A stretch of DNA of 64,000 bases, taken from Pseudomonas sp. TH15. GTDB lineage: Bacteria; Pseudomonadota; Gammaproteobacteria; Pseudomonadales; Pseudomonadaceae. The notes under the pieces were generated by a model. That model was not told the origin of the DNA. It ran no database searches and saw only the letters and a list, made by a program, of their open reading frames with translations. Numbering within the stretch: position 1 is the first letter of the stretch; each line of letters starts with the position of its first letter. The stretch is from positions 3,214,001 to 3,278,000 of the forward strand of contig NZ_JAEKEL010000001.1 in NCBI RefSeq assembly GCF_016651105.1, read 5' to 3'. The position numbers were made by a program, and so were the translations under genes. This document shows, in pieces, positions 27,032-38,039 of this stretch.

Positions 27032-27676
27032 ATGAGAGCTTTTACCCAACACACCGGTTTGGTCGCGCCATTGGACCGAGCCAACGTCGACACCGACCAG
27101 ATCATTCCGAAGCAGTTTCTGAAGTCGATCAAACGCACCGGTTTTGGCCCGAACCTGTTTGACGAGTGGCGCTACCTGGACGTGGGCTATGCCTACCAGG
27201 ACAACTCCAAGCGTCCGCTGAACAAGGATTTCGTGCTCAACGCCGAGCGTTATCAAGGCGCCAGCGTGTTGCTGGCCCGCGAGAACTTCGGTTGCGGCTC
27301 CAGCCGTGAACACGCGCCGTGGGCGCTTGAAGAGTACGGTTTTCGCAGCATCATCGCGCCGAGCTACGCCGACATTTTCTACAACAACAGCTTCAAGAAC
27401 GGCTTGCTGCCGATCATCTTGAGCGACGCTGAAGTCGATGAACTGTTCCAGCAAGTTGAAGCGAATCCTGGTTACGAGTTGACGGTCGATCTGCAAGCCC
27501 AGACCGTGACCCGGCCTGACGGCAAGACCTACAGCTTCGAACTGGATGAGTTCCGTAAGCATTGCCTGGTCAATGGTCTCGACGATATTGGTCTGACATT
27601 GATGGATCACGAGGCGATTGCGTCGTTTGAAAGCAAACACCGGGCGAGCCAGCCGTGGTTGTTTCGCGACGTTTGA
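27032..27676 (+). CDS. leuD: 3-isopropylmalate dehydratase small subunit
   Basis: A 214-residue swivel subunit of isopropylmalate isomerase, with [20 protein letters not shown] near the N-terminus and the signature [15 protein letters not shown] at about residues 86-100. Length is the family norm. Co-transcribed with leuC. Confidence 0.97.
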   Translation: MRAFTQHTGLVAPLDRANVDTDQIIPKQFLKSIKRTGFGPNLFDEWRYLDVGYAYQDNSKRPLNKDFVLNAERYQGASVLLARENFGCGSSREHAPWALEEYGFRSIIAPSYADIFYNNSFKNGLLPIILSDAEVDELFQQVEANPGYELTVDLQAQTVTRPDGKTYSFELDEFRKHCLVNGLDDIGLTLMDHEAIASFESKHRASQPWLFRDV

Positions 27677-27703
27677 TTGATCCGGGATTGATGTAGACAG
27701 GGC

Positions 27704-27788
27704 GGGCCTCTTCTCGAGCAAGCCCGCTCCCACAGTGGTTTTGTGATCGACGAAAAACCACTGTGGGAGCGGGCTTGCTCGCGAAGAC
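27704..27788. repeat. REP pair, GCGAGCAAGC family
   Basis: Inverted copies of GAGCAAGCCCGCTCCCACAG and complement with ACCACTGTGGGAGCGGGC on the far arm, between leuD and the methyltransferase gene. Confidence 0.85.
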
Positions 27789-27832
27789 GGCAGCCCAAAC
27801 ACCACAAGGCTTAACCCCAAAAGGAAGTCCCC

Positions 27833-28600
27833 ATGACCAGTACCGCCCAGCACAGCCAAGTCGTACAAAAGCAATTCGGTGAACAGGCCTCGGCCTATCT
27901 GAGCAGCGCCGTTCACGCTCAAGGCACCGAGTTCGCACTGCTACAGGCTGAACTGGCCGGGCAGGGCAATGCCCGCGTGCTGGACTTGGGTTGCGGCGCC
28001 GGTCATGTGAGTTTCCATGTGGCGTCGCTGGTGAAAGAGGTGGTGGCCTACGACCTGTCGCAGCAAATGCTCGACGTGGTCGCCGCCGCCGCGATTGATC
28101 GTGGTTTCAGCAATGTCACCACCGTTAACGGCGCCGCCGAGCGCCTGCCGTTCGCCGATGGCGAGTTCGATTTCGTCTTCAGCCGTTATTCGGCGCATCA
28201 TTGGAGCGATCTCGGCGTGGCCCTGCGCGAAGTGCGCCGGGTGCTGAAACCAGGCGGCGTGGCGGCGTTTGTCGACGTGTTGTCGCCGGGCAGTCCGTTG
28301 TTCGACACCTACCTGCAAAGCGTCGAAGTGCTGCGCGACACCAGCCATGTGCGCGATTATTCGGCGGGCGAGTGGTTGCGCCAGGTCAGCGAGGCGGGGT
28401 TGCATACCCGTAGCACCACGCGTCAGCGGCTGCGTCTGGAGTACACCTCCTGGGTCGAGCGCATGCGCACACCCGAAGTGATGCGCGCCGCGATCCTCGA
28501 GTTGCAGAAGTCGATGGGCAACGAAGTGCGCGAGTATTTTGAGATTGAGGCCGATGGTTCGTTCAGTACAGATGTACTGGTGCTGATGGCTGAACGATAA
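27833..28600 (+). CDS. SAM-dependent methyltransferase
   Basis: A 255-residue class I methyltransferase. SAM-binding motif I is VLDLGCGAGHVSFHVA (residues about 46-61), with the acidic motif II residue in VVAYDLS and the VFSRYSAHHWSD segment. It resembles UbiE/arsenite-type small-molecule methyltransferases. It sits between leuD and leuB in the leucine block, an insertion also familiar in related pseudomonads, but nothing ties its substrate to leucine synthesis. Confidence 0.88.
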   Translation: MTSTAQHSQVVQKQFGEQASAYLSSAVHAQGTEFALLQAELAGQGNARVLDLGCGAGHVSFHVASLVKEVVAYDLSQQMLDVVAAAAIDRGFSNVTTVNGAAERLPFADGEFDFVFSRYSAHHWSDLGVALREVRRVLKPGGVAAFVDVLSPGSPLFDTYLQSVEVLRDTSHVRDYSAGEWLRQVSEAGLHTRSTTRQRLRLEYTSWVERMRTPEVMRAAILELQKSMGNEVREYFEIEADGSFSTDVLVLMAER

Positions 28601-28634
28601 GCTCTGAACGATAGCGGCTGAACGAATTTTTCCG

Positions 28635-28654
28635 GGTGCGCCCACGGGCGCACC
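28635..28654. repeat. Perfect inverted repeat before leuB
   Basis: GGTGCGCCC and its complement around a 2-nt centre form a tight GC hairpin 22 nt before the leuB start. No T tract follows, so it is not an ordinary terminator; it could slow ribosomes or polymerase or affect mRNA stability. Confidence 0.5.
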
Positions 28655-28675
28655 GACTGATGACATGAGGAAAGC

Positions 28676-29758
<1,083 letters not shown>

Positions 29759-29764
29759 TCTCTC

Positions 29765-29809
29765 GGGCCCGCTGCCACTTTCAACTTCGAAAGCAGCGGC
29801 CCACTTTTT
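29765..29809 (+). terminator. Terminator-like hairpin between leuB and asd
   Basis: GGGCC-C-GCTGC pairs with GCAGCGGCCC (one bulged C) and is followed by ACTTTTT. It may partly terminate leuB transcription before asd. Confidence 0.65.
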
Positions 29810-29827
29810 AAAGAAGGTGTAGTTGCG

Positions 29828-30940
29828 ATGAAACGTGTAGGTCTGATCGGTTGGCGCGGTATGGTCGGTTCCGTGCTCATGCAGCGGATGCTGGAAGAGC
29901 AGGATTTCGATCTTATTGAGCCGGTGTTTTTCACCACTTCCAATGTCGGTGGCCAAGGCCCGTCCGTGGGCAAAGACATTGCTCCGCTCAAGGACGCTTA
30001 CAGCATTGAAGAGCTGAAAACCCTCGACGTGATTCTGACCTGCCAGGGTGGCGACTACACCAGCGAAGTCTTCCCGAAACTGCGCGAAGCCGGCTGGCAG
30101 GGTTACTGGATCGACGCCGCTTCCAGCCTGCGCATGCAGGATGACGCGGTGATCGTGCTGGACCCGGTGAACCGCAAGGTCATCGACCAGCAGCTCGACG
30201 CGGGCACCAAGAACTACATCGGCGGCAACTGCACCGTCAGCCTGATGCTGATGGGCCTGGGCGGTCTGTTTGAAGCCGGGCTGGTGGAGTGGATGAGCGC
30301 CATGACGTATCAGGCGGCCTCCGGTGCCGGCGCGCAGAACATGCGTGAACTGATCAAGCAAATGGGCGCGACCCACGCCGCTGTCGCCGATCAACTGGCT
30401 GACCCGGCCAGCGCGATCCTCGACATCGACCGCCGTGTTGCCGAAGCCATGCGCAGCGACGCGTACCCGACCGAAAACTTCGGCGTGCCGCTGGCCGGCA
30501 GCCTGATCCCGTGGATCGACAAAGAACTGCCGAACGGTCAGAGCCGCGAAGAGTGGAAGGCCCAGGCCGAGACCAACAAGATCCTCGGCCGCTTCAAGAG
30601 CCCGATTCCGGTCGATGGCATCTGCGTGCGTATCGGCGCCATGCGCTGCCACAGCCAGGCACTGACCATCAAACTGAACAAAGACGTGCCGATCGCCGAC
30701 ATCGAAGGGCTGATCAGCCAGCACAACCCTTGGGTAAAACTGGTGCCGAACAGCCGCGAAGCCAGCATTCAGGAACTGAGCCCGACGAAAGTCACCGGCA
30801 CCCTGAACGTACCGGTTGGCCGTCTGCGCAAGCTGAACATGGGCACCCAGTATCTGGGCGCGTTCACCGTCGGCGACCAGCTGCTGTGGGGCGCGGCCGA
30901 ACCGCTGCGTCGCATGCTGCGGATTCTGCTTGAGCGTTGA
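29828..30940 (+). CDS. asd: Aspartate-semialdehyde dehydrogenase
   Basis: A 370-residue enzyme that reduces aspartyl-phosphate with NADPH, the branch point to lysine/diaminopimelate, threonine and methionine. The NADP motif is [18 protein letters not shown], the catalytic cysteine is C135 in GGNCTVSLM and the base histidine is in [18 protein letters not shown]. Length matches proteobacterial Asd. Confidence 0.97.
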   Translation: MKRVGLIGWRGMVGSVLMQRMLEEQDFDLIEPVFFTTSNVGGQGPSVGKDIAPLKDAYSIEELKTLDVILTCQGGDYTSEVFPKLREAGWQGYWIDAASSLRMQDDAVIVLDPVNRKVIDQQLDAGTKNYIGGNCTVSLMLMGLGGLFEAGLVEWMSAMTYQAASGAGAQNMRELIKQMGATHAAVADQLADPASAILDIDRRVAEAMRSDAYPTENFGVPLAGSLIPWIDKELPNGQSREEWKAQAETNKILGRFKSPIPVDGICVRIGAMRCHSQALTIKLNKDVPIADIEGLISQHNPWVKLVPNSREASIQELSPTKVTGTLNVPVGRLRKLNMGTQYLGAFTVGDQLLWGAAEPLRRMLRILLER

Positions 30941-30959
30941 TCGGTTGAAGCTGTGAAAG

Positions 30960-30993
30960 AACCCGTGCCTTGTAAAGAGGTGCGGGTTTTTTT
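30960..30993 (+). terminator. Terminator of asd
   Basis: Stem AACCCGTGCCT / AGGTGCGGGTT with a 7-nt loop and a T7 tract. Confidence 0.85.
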
Positions 30994-31016
30994 ATGGAAA
31001 TTGTGTAGTCAGAGAG

Positions 31017-31094
31017 GCCGCCTTCGCGAGCAAGCCCGCTCCCACATGGGATTGCGATTAACCTGTGGGAGCGGGCTTGCTCGCGAAGGGGCCG
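31017..31094. repeat. REP pair, GCGAGCAAGC family
   Basis: Inverted copies of CCTTCGCGAGCAAGCCCGCT and complement, between asd and the usg-like gene. Confidence 0.85.
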
Positions 31095-31183
31095 GAACTG
31101 GTACCACAAATCTCCGCCCGAATTGCCTGCATGCCAGCCACCCGGTAAAGTGCCGCTCCCCCCGTTTCGCCTGAGGTAGAACC

Positions 31184-32194
31184 ATGAGCCAGTCCTTCGA
31201 TATTGCCGTGATCGGCGCCACCGGTACTGTCGGCGAAACGCTCGTGCAGATTCTTGAAGAGCGAGACTTCCCGGTCGGCAACCTTCACCTGCTGGCCAGC
31301 AGCGAATCCGCCGGGCATTCGGTGCCGTTTCGCGGCAAGAACGTACGCGTGCGGGAAGTCGATGAGTTCGATTTCAGCAAGGTTCAGTTGGTGTTCTTCG
31401 CTGCCGGCCCGGCGGTGACCCTGAGTTTCGCCTCGCGCGCCACGGCTGCCGGTTGCTCGCTAATCGATCTGTCCGGCGCGTTGCCGGCCGATCAGGCGCC
31501 GCAAGTGGTGCCGGAAGCCAATGCTCAGGTGTTGGCGGGTCTGAAAAAGCCGTTCCAGGTCAGCAGCCCGAGCCCGTCGGCCACCACCTTGGCCGTGGTG
31601 CTCGCGCCGTTGCTCGGCGTGATCGACCTGCAGCGAGTCAACGTGACCGCCAGCCTGGCCGTCTCCGCCCAGGGCCGCGAAGCGGTGACCGAGTTGGCCC
31701 GGCAAACCGCCGAACTGCTCAATGTGCGTCCGCTGGAGCCGACTTTCTTTGATCGGCAAATGGCCTTTAATTTGCTGGCCCAAGTCGGTAAACCCGATGA
31801 TCAGGGTCACACGCTGCTGGAAAAACGCCTGGTACGTGAGCTGCGTCAGGTGATGGCGCTGCCTTTATTAAAGATTTCCGCGACTTGCATTCAAGCCCCG
31901 GTGTTTTTTGGCGATAGCTTTAGTGTGACCTTGCAGTCAGCGAGCGCTGTGGACCTGGCAAAAGTGAACGCTGCACTGGAAGACGCGCCAGGCATTGAGC
32001 TGGTCGAAGCAGGCGATTACCCGACGCCGGTAGGTGACGCGGTAGGGCAGGATGTGGTCTACATCGGCCGGGTTCGCCACGGTGTCGACGACCTGTCGGA
32101 ACTAAATCTGTGGCTGACGTCAGATAACGTACGCAAGGGCGCTGCGCTCAATGCTGTGCAGGTGGCTGAATTGTTGATAAAAGACCTGCTGTAA
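31184..32194 (+). CDS. Usg-like aspartate-semialdehyde dehydrogenase homologue, probably non-catalytic
   Basis: A 336-residue protein with the Asd fold: NADP motif IAVIGATGTVGETLVQILEE at the start and the dimerisation domain after it. At the position of the catalytic cysteine the sequence reads SSPSPSATTLAVVLAPLL, so the nucleophile has been replaced by proline/serine and the usual SNPNCST motif is lost. It directly follows the true asd and precedes fimV and truA, as the usg gene does in enterobacteria. It probably binds nucleotide or has a structural or regulatory role; function unknown. Confidence 0.88.
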   Translation: MSQSFDIAVIGATGTVGETLVQILEERDFPVGNLHLLASSESAGHSVPFRGKNVRVREVDEFDFSKVQLVFFAAGPAVTLSFASRATAAGCSLIDLSGALPADQAPQVVPEANAQVLAGLKKPFQVSSPSPSATTLAVVLAPLLGVIDLQRVNVTASLAVSAQGREAVTELARQTAELLNVRPLEPTFFDRQMAFNLLAQVGKPDDQGHTLLEKRLVRELRQVMALPLLKISATCIQAPVFFGDSFSVTLQSASAVDLAKVNAALEDAPGIELVEAGDYPTPVGDAVGQDVVYIGRVRHGVDDLSELNLWLTSDNVRKGAALNAVQVAELLIKDLL

Positions 32195-32402
32195 AAGATA
32201 CTTGGCAACAATTTGTCGAATGATTCTAGCTGAGCGCTATGCTTGGCCGGAGTGCTGAAGGCGAGTCACCCTACGGGACTTTCCAGGGCATCAAAGAAAT
32301 GATCGCGCGCGACGACCCTTCGCCGCCGCGCGCAATGCCTTACGGCAGCGACTTTCAACACCTTCTCGCTGGCCGAGGAATGTTCAAACAAAGGATGAGG
32401 CT

Positions 32403-35162
32403 ATGGTTCAAGTTCGCAAACTGGTGTTAGCAATAGCGGCCGCCTCGGCGCTGTCCTCCGGTATGGCGCATGCCCTCGGGCTCGGGGAACTGACCCTGAA
32501 GTCGACGCTGAACCAGCCCCTGGTGGCAGAAATCGAGTTGCTCGACGTCAAGGACCTCACCGCTGCCGAAGTGGTGCCGAGCCTGGCCTCGGCCGACGAT
32601 TTCGCCAAGGCCGGGGTTGATCGCCAGGCATTCCTCAATGACCTGACCTTTACCCCGGTGCTCAACGCCAGCGGTAAAAGCATCCTGCGCGTGACGTCCA
32701 GCAAACCGCTCTCCGAACCGATGGTGAAATTCCTGGTTCAGGTGATGTGGCCTAACGGTCGCTTGCTGCGCGATTACAGCGTGCTGCTCGATCCGTCCAA
32801 ATTCTCGCCACAAACCGCCGACGCCGCCGCGCAACCTGCGCCGGCTCAAGCCGTTACCGCGCCAACCACCGGTGCCACCAAGCCATCGACTTACACCACC
32901 ACGCCGCGCGATACCCTGTGGGAAATCGCAGCGAAGGCGCGAAATGGCGGTTCGGTGCAGCAGACCATGCTGGCCATCCAGGCGTTGAACCCGGATGCGT
33001 TCATCAACGGCAACATCAACCTGCTGAAGACCGGCCAGGTCTTGCGCATGCCGGATCAGGTGCAAAGCACCAGCCTGGCGCAACCCAAAGCCATCGCTGA
33101 AGTCGCCGCGCAGAACACCGCATGGCGCCAGGGGCGTCGCTATGTGGCCAAGCCTGGCACTGGCCAGCAGCAGCTCGACGCCACCAAGCGCGGTCGTGCG
33201 GATGCCGCGCCGACCCAGCCGGCGAAAGATAACCTGACCCTGGTCTCTGCCGAATCCGGCAAGGGCCGCAAGGGCGCTGCTGGCGATGCGAAGAATCTGA
33301 GCAACAAACTGGCGGTCACCCAGGAAAGCCTCGACACGACCCGTCGTGACAATGCCGAACTGAAAAGCCGCATGACCGATCTGCAAAGTCAGCTGGATAA
33401 GCTGCAAAAGCTGATCGAGCTGAAGAACAATCAACTGGCGAAACTGCAGGCAGAAGGCTCGGGTGCTGCACCCGCTGCAAATGCCTCCGGTGCTGCGGTT
33501 CCAGCAATCACCGCGGAACTCGCCGCCACCCCGCCAGCCACGCCGGCAGAGGCTGCTGCGTCTCCTACGCCGGAATCGGCTATTGCGCCGCCGGCTGAGA
33601 CACCGGTTGTCGAGCCCGTTGTGGAGCCGAAGCCGGTTGTTGACGACGAAAAAACCTTCAACGAATTGCTGACCAATCCGATTCTGCTGGGTCTGGTGGG
33701 CGGCGGTGCCGTTGTCCTGCTGCTCCTGTTGCTGTTGCTGGCCCGTCGCCGCAAAGCGCAGCAGGAAGCTGAAAAACATCTGCGCATGGCGCGTGCCCTG
33801 TCTGAAGAGCAAGAGTTCTCCGCTGAACAGGATCTGCCGGAAAGCAGCTTCGAAGGTCTGGAAACCCCAGCGGCGAGCGTCAAGCTCAACACTCCGGCGC
33901 CTGCACCAGCAGTGGCGCCAGTGGTTGCGCCGATTGTAATGGCTGAGCCGATTGCTGCACCGCTGGTGGCTCCGGCCGCAGAGCGTTCTGACGACGTACT
34001 CGACAAGGCGCAGTCGCACATCAACGCCGGCCGCTTGAATCAGGCCGCCGCGCTGCTGGAAGAAGGCGTGAGCCTTGAGCCACAGCGCAGTGATCTGCGT
34101 TTGAAGCTGATGGAAGTCTATGGTCAGCAAGGTGATCGTGATGCGTTCGTGGCCCAGGAGCGCAAGTTGGTGGCCAATGGCGATAACTTCGCCCAGGTCG
34201 AACAGCTGAAAAGCCGCTTCCCGGCCATGGCCCTCGTGGTTGCCGGTGGCATTGCTGCCGCCGCCGTCGCTGCCGAGCTGGACGCTCAGTACGTCAAGGA
34301 CCTGTTGCTGGACGAGCCTGAAGCGCCGGCTCCAGAGCCGGCTGTCGATGATCTCGACAGCGCTTTCGACTTGAGCCTGGATGACCTGGAAAACATCACG
34401 CCGGTAGAGCCTGCACCGGTGGTTGAGCCTGAAGCGCCGGCGCCGGCGCCAGTGGACGATGGTCTCGACAGCGCGTTTGACCTGAGCCTGGACGATCTCG
34501 ACAACATTACGCCGGTAGAACCTGCGCCCGTGGTTGAGCCTGAAGCGCCTGCTGAGCTGGACGCACCATTGGAGCTGGACGAATTCCCGCTGGACGACGA
34601 CCTGAGCTTTGGGTCGGTGCTGCAACAGCAGACGGACATCAAGGACAACCTCGACGACCTGTCGGACTTCGATCTCGACCTGGACCTCGGTGGCGATGCC
34701 TCGCCAGCGACCCTGGCCGATGACGACTTCCTGCTGGACCTGGATGAGGGTGTAAAAGACCTGCCGGGCGTTGAAGTGCCAACCGTGACCGAGGCGGCGC
34801 TGGACGATCTGGAACTGCCGGCCGATTTCGACCTGTCCCTGGCTGACGAAATGGACACCCCTGAGGCGCCGAATGCCTTCTCGGCAGAACTGGATGACGT
34901 CAACGCTGAGCTGGATAGTTTGTCGCAAAGCATTGCCGAGCCGACCTTCACCGAAGCCGATGCGGCGGTGGGCGGTGATTTGGGCGAAGATGATTTCGAC
35001 TTCCTCGCCGGCACCGACGAAGCGGCGACCAAACTCGATCTGGCTCAGGCCTATATCGACATGGGCGACAGCGACGGCGCGCGCGACATCCTCAACGAAG
35101 TGTTGACCGAGGGTGACGAGAAGCAGCGTGGGGAAGCCAAGGATATGCTCTCGAGCTTGTAG
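32403..35162 (+). CDS. fimV: FimV polar inner-membrane hub protein
   Basis: A 919-residue protein for type IV pilus assembly and polar localisation. A signal peptide (MVQVRKLVLAIAAASALSSG, ending AHA) is followed by the FimV N-terminal domain, a LysM peptidoglycan-binding domain (about residues 160-215, RDTLWEIAAKARNGGSV), a coiled coil (300-350), a proline/alanine-rich linker, one membrane segment (about 429-449, ending in LLLLLLLARRRK), a TPR pair (about 537-590), a very acidic repeat region and a C-terminal TPR-like end (LAQAYIDMGDSDGARDILNE). AAGGATG precedes the ATG. The 208-bp leader holds a GCGCGCG hairpin (32305-32333). Confidence 0.95.
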   Translation: MVQVRKLVLAIAAASALSSGMAHALGLGELTLKSTLNQPLVAEIELLDVKDLTAAEVVPSLASADDFAKAGVDRQAFLNDLTFTPVLNASGKSILRVTSSKPLSEPMVKFLVQVMWPNGRLLRDYSVLLDPSKFSPQTADAAAQPAPAQAVTAPTTGATKPSTYTTTPRDTLWEIAAKARNGGSVQQTMLAIQALNPDAFINGNINLLKTGQVLRMPDQVQSTSLAQPKAIAEVAAQNTAWRQGRRYVAKPGTGQQQLDATKRGRADAAPTQPAKDNLTLVSAESGKGRKGAAGDAKNLSNKLAVTQESLDTTRRDNAELKSRMTDLQSQLDKLQKLIELKNNQLAKLQAEGSGAAPAANASGAAVPAITAELAATPPATPAEAAASPTPESAIAPPAETPVVEPVVEPKPVVDDEKTFNELLTNPILLGLVGGGAVVLLLLLLLLARRRKAQQEAEKHLRMARALSEEQEFSAEQDLPESSFEGLETPAASVKLNTPAPAPAVAPVVAPIVMAEPIAAPLVAPAAERSDDVLDKAQSHINAGRLNQAAALLEEGVSLEPQRSDLRLKLMEVYGQQGDRDAFVAQERKLVANGDNFAQVEQLKSRFPAMALVVAGGIAAAAVAAELDAQYVKDLLLDEPEAPAPEPAVDDLDSAFDLSLDDLENITPVEPAPVVEPEAPAPAPVDDGLDSAFDLSLDDLDNITPVEPAPVVEPEAPAELDAPLELDEFPLDDDLSFGSVLQQQTDIKDNLDDLSDFDLDLDLGGDASPATLADDDFLLDLDEGVKDLPGVEVPTVTEAALDDLELPADFDLSLADEMDTPEAPNAFSAELDDVNAELDSLSQSIAEPTFTEADAAVGGDLGEDDFDFLAGTDEAATKLDLAQAYIDMGDSDGARDILNEVLTEGDEKQRGEAKDMLSSL
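34345..34566 (+). repeat. 37-residue tandem repeat in fimV
   Basis: Two head-to-tail copies with a 111-nt period encode DSAFDLSLDDL-NITPVEPAPVVEPEAP almost identically (DLENITP then DLDNITP). The period is an exact multiple of three. Confidence 0.9.
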
Positions 35163-35180
35163 TCAGTCCAGCGGTAAGCG

Positions 35181-35212
35181 AAAACGGCAGCCCATTGAGG
35201 CTGCCGTTTTTG
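35181..35212 (+). terminator. Terminator of fimV
   Basis: A 12-bp stem AAAACGGCAGCC / GGCTGCCGTTTT with a 6-nt loop and T-rich tail, 18 nt after the stop. Confidence 0.9.
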
Positions 35213-35231
35213 TTTCTGGGTTTTCCAGATT

Positions 35232-35309
35232 AAAAGATCGCAGCCTTCGGCAGCTCCTACAGAACAATGATGTACATCCCGTAGGAGCTGCCGAAGGCTG
35301 CGATCTTTT
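35232..35309. repeat. REP pair, GATCGCAGCC family
   Basis: A perfect inverted pair (AAAAGATCGCAGCCTTCGGC and its complement) between fimV and truA. Confidence 0.85.
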
Positions 35310-35413
35310 GATCTTGAAACTGGCATCCCCGGTCGACAGCCTTATAATGCCAGCCTTTGCGTACATCAGCAGGCTGTCACCCTTTGGCAAATATAGATAA
35401 TCCGGCCGCCGAA

Positions 35414-36238
35414 ATGGCGGCCGACGGCTTTTTCCGGATCGCGTTGGGCGTTGAATACAAAGGCTCGCGTTATCGCGGCTGGCAACGTCAGGCCTCTGGC
35501 GTGCTGACCGTCCAGGAAACCCTCGAAAAGGCGTTGTCCAAAGTCGCCGATTCACCGGTGTCGCTGCATTGCGCCGGTCGCACCGACGCGGGCGTGCATG
35601 CCTGCGGCCAAGTGGTGCATTTCGATACCCAGGTCGACCGTTCACTGAAGGCCTGGGTCATGGGGGCCAACATCAATCTGCCCCACGACATCAGCGTCAG
35701 CTGGGCAAAGGTCATGCCGGCGCACTTTCATGCACGGTTTAAAGCCATCGCCCGGCGCTATCGCTACGTGATCTACAACGATCAGATTCGCCCGGCGCAC
35801 CTGAACGAAGAAATCACCTGGAACCACCGTCCGCTGGACGTCGAGCGCATGGCCGAAGCCGCCCAGTATCTGGTCGGTACTCACGATTTCAGCGCATTTC
35901 GTGCCGGACAGTGCCAGGCCAAGTCGCCGATCAAGCAATTGCATCACCTGCGCGTCACCCGGCACGGCAAGATGATTGTGCTGGACATCCGCGCCAACGC
36001 CTTCCTGCATCACATGGTGCGTAACATCGCCGGGGTGCTGATGACCATCGGTACCGGCGAGCGTCCGGTGGAGTGGATGAAGGAAGTGCTTGAGAGTCGT
36101 ATTCGCCGCTCTGGCGGGGTTACGGCGCACCCGTACGGCCTGTATCTGGTGCAGGTGGAGTACCGCGACGAGTTCCCGCTGCCCGAGCGTTACATCGGTC
36201 CACACTTCCTGACCGGTTTCACCGAACTTGACGGCTGA
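35414..36238 (+). CDS. truA: tRNA pseudouridine(38-40) synthase
   Basis: A 274-residue enzyme that converts uridines 38-40 of the tRNA anticodon stem to pseudouridine. The catalytic aspartate is D58 in CAGRTDAGVHA; YKGSRYRGWQRQ and the HHMVRNIAGVLM motif are the other family marks. The start is not fully certain: ATG at 35414 is just before the conserved FFRIALGVEYKG, and the frame runs further upstream. Neighbour of trpF as in other pseudomonads. Confidence 0.95.
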   Translation: MAADGFFRIALGVEYKGSRYRGWQRQASGVLTVQETLEKALSKVADSPVSLHCAGRTDAGVHACGQVVHFDTQVDRSLKAWVMGANINLPHDISVSWAKVMPAHFHARFKAIARRYRYVIYNDQIRPAHLNEEITWNHRPLDVERMAEAAQYLVGTHDFSAFRAGQCQAKSPIKQLHHLRVTRHGKMIVLDIRANAFLHHMVRNIAGVLMTIGTGERPVEWMKEVLESRIRRSGGVTAHPYGLYLVQVEYRDEFPLPERYIGPHFLTGFTELDG

Positions 36239-36301
36239 CGCCCTCGAACGCATTTGTTACCATCCGGGACTTTCTCGGATTTGCCTTGGGGTTCTATCGA
36301 C

Positions 36302-36922
36302 ATGTCAGCCGTTCGCAGCAAGATTTGCGGGATTACCCGCATAGAAGATGCGTTGGCGGCAGTCGAGGCCGGGGCTGATGCCATAGGGTTTGTGTTTTAC
36401 GCCAAAAGCCCACGGGCGGTGACGTTTCAGCAGGCGAGGGCGATCATCAAGGCCTTGCCGCCGTTCGTGACCACCGTGGGTTTGTTCGTCAACGCCAGTC
36501 GCTGCGAGTTGGGGGAAATTCTCGACGCGGTGCCGCTGGACTTGCTGCAGTTTCACGGTGACGAAGACGCTGCCGAGTGTGAAAGCTGGAATCGCCCGTA
36601 CATCAAGGCGCTGCGGGTCAAGGCCGGCGATGACATTGGGGCGGCATGCGCTGCGTTCCCAAGTGCCAGCGGTATTCTGCTCGATGCCTATGTTGAAGGT
36701 GTGCCGGGCGGAACTGGCGAAGCCTTCGACTGGTCACTGATACCGCAAGGCTTGAGCAAGCCGATTATCCTGGCGGGCGGTCTGAGCCCCGATAACGTCG
36801 CCGAGGCGATTGCCCGGGTTCGGCCTTATGCCGTAGACGTCAGCGGCGGGGTGGAGGCGAGCAAGGGCATCAAGGATCACGCAAAGATTCAGGCATTTAT
36901 CAAAGCGGTACGCGGGATGTGA
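36302..36922 (+). CDS. trpF: Phosphoribosylanthranilate isomerase
   Basis: A 206-residue TIM-barrel enzyme of tryptophan synthesis. The catalytic cysteine is in [12 protein letters not shown] (residues 7-18), and the acidic partner is in [10 protein letters not shown]; the phosphate-binding [11 protein letters not shown] and [12 protein letters not shown] close the barrel. ATG at 36302 is preferred over an upstream in-frame start at 36254, whose extra residues lack family similarity. trpF is separated from other trp genes, as usual in Pseudomonas. Confidence 0.96.
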   Translation: MSAVRSKICGITRIEDALAAVEAGADAIGFVFYAKSPRAVTFQQARAIIKALPPFVTTVGLFVNASRCELGEILDAVPLDLLQFHGDEDAAECESWNRPYIKALRVKAGDDIGAACAAFPSASGILLDAYVEGVPGGTGEAFDWSLIPQGLSKPIILAGGLSPDNVAEAIARVRPYAVDVSGGVEASKGIKDHAKIQAFIKAVRGM

Positions 36923-37118
36923 CGGCTGGCAGACTGCCGCCGTCCATAACTTCACTTGCACGAAAGCAGGCACGGCTGAGGGTTTTTGGGGTGTACGAAG
37001 GTCAGTTTCACTGACCCGGCAATCCATCAATCATCGCCACACACATGAATTTAGCTCAAGGGCATACGCGGGGCTGCGAACCAAAGCGTTCGGGCCGCCG
37101 GTACTGGAGAAAGAAAGC

Positions 37119-38039
37119 ATGAGCAACTGGTTAGTAGACAAACTGATCCCTTCGATCATGCGTTCCGAGGTCAAGAAGAGCTCGGTGCCTGAAGGTCTTT
37201 GGCACAAATGCCCGTCTTGCGAGGCTGTGCTGTATCGTCCGGAGCTGGAAAAGACCCTGGACGTTTGCCCCAAGTGCAACCACCACATGCGTATCGGAGC
37301 TCGCGCCCGTATCGACATTTTCCTCGACGCCGAAGGCCGTGCCGAACTGGGCGCTGAGCTGGAGCCGGTTGACCGTCTGAAATTCCGCGACGGCAAGAAG
37401 TACAAGGATCGCCTGACCGCTGCGCAGAAAGCGACTGGCGAGAAAGACGCACTGATCTCCATGAGCGGCACCTTGCTGGGCATGCCGGTGGTGGTCTCGG
37501 CCTTCGAATTCTCCTTCATGGGTGGTTCGATGGGCGCCATCGTTGGTGAGCGTTTTGTTCGCGCCGCCAACTATGCGCTGGAAAACAAGTGCCCGATGAT
37601 CTGCTTCGCTGCCTCCGGTGGTGCGCGGATGCAGGAAGCCCTGATCTCCCTGATGCAAATGGCCAAGACCTCGGCGGTACTGGCGCGTCTGCGTGAAGAA
37701 GGCATTCCGTTTATCTCGGTACTGACCGACCCGGTCTACGGTGGCGTTTCCGCCAGTCTGGCGATGCTGGGCGACGTGATCGTCGGCGAGCCAAAAGCCC
37801 TGATCGGCTTCGCCGGTCCGCGCGTAATCGAACAAACCGTGCGTGAAAAACTGCCGGAAGGCTTCCAGCGCAGCGAGTTCCTGCTGGAGCACGGCGCGAT
37901 CGACATGATCATTCACCGTCAGGAACTGCGCCCACGTCTGGGCAACCTGCTGGCACAAATGATGGGCCTGCCGACGCCGAAATTCGTCGCTGCGCCAATC
38001 GAGCCAATCGTGATTCCACCGGTACCTGCGAACATATGA
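37119..38039 (+). CDS. accD: Acetyl-CoA carboxylase carboxyltransferase beta subunit
   Basis: A 306-residue subunit that with AccA transfers carbon dioxide from carboxybiotin to acetyl-CoA, making malonyl-CoA. The N-terminal zinc ribbon has C31, C34, C50 and C53 (WHKCPSC, DVCPKC); the carboxyltransferase core has [12 protein letters not shown] and [28 protein letters not shown]-type site precedes ATG. Its stop overlaps the folC start by ATGA. Confidence 0.97.
   Translation: MSNWLVDKLIPSIMRSEVKKSSVPEGLWHKCPSCEAVLYRPELEKTLDVCPKCNHHMRIGARARIDIFLDAEGRAELGAELEPVDRLKFRDGKKYKDRLTAAQKATGEKDALISMSGTLLGMPVVVSAFEFSFMGGSMGAIVGERFVRAANYALENKCPMICFAASGGARMQEALISLMQMAKTSAVLARLREEGIPFISVLTDPVYGGVSASLAMLGDVIVGEPKALIGFAGPRVIEQTVREKLPEGFQRSEFLLEHGAIDMIIHRQELRPRLGNLLAQMMGLPTPKFVAAPIEPIVIPPVPANI

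Noticed and set aside
32239..32430. 63-codon ORF in the fimV leader
   Set aside because: It overlaps the start of fimV out of frame and lacks a ribosome site; a leader peptide cannot be supported.
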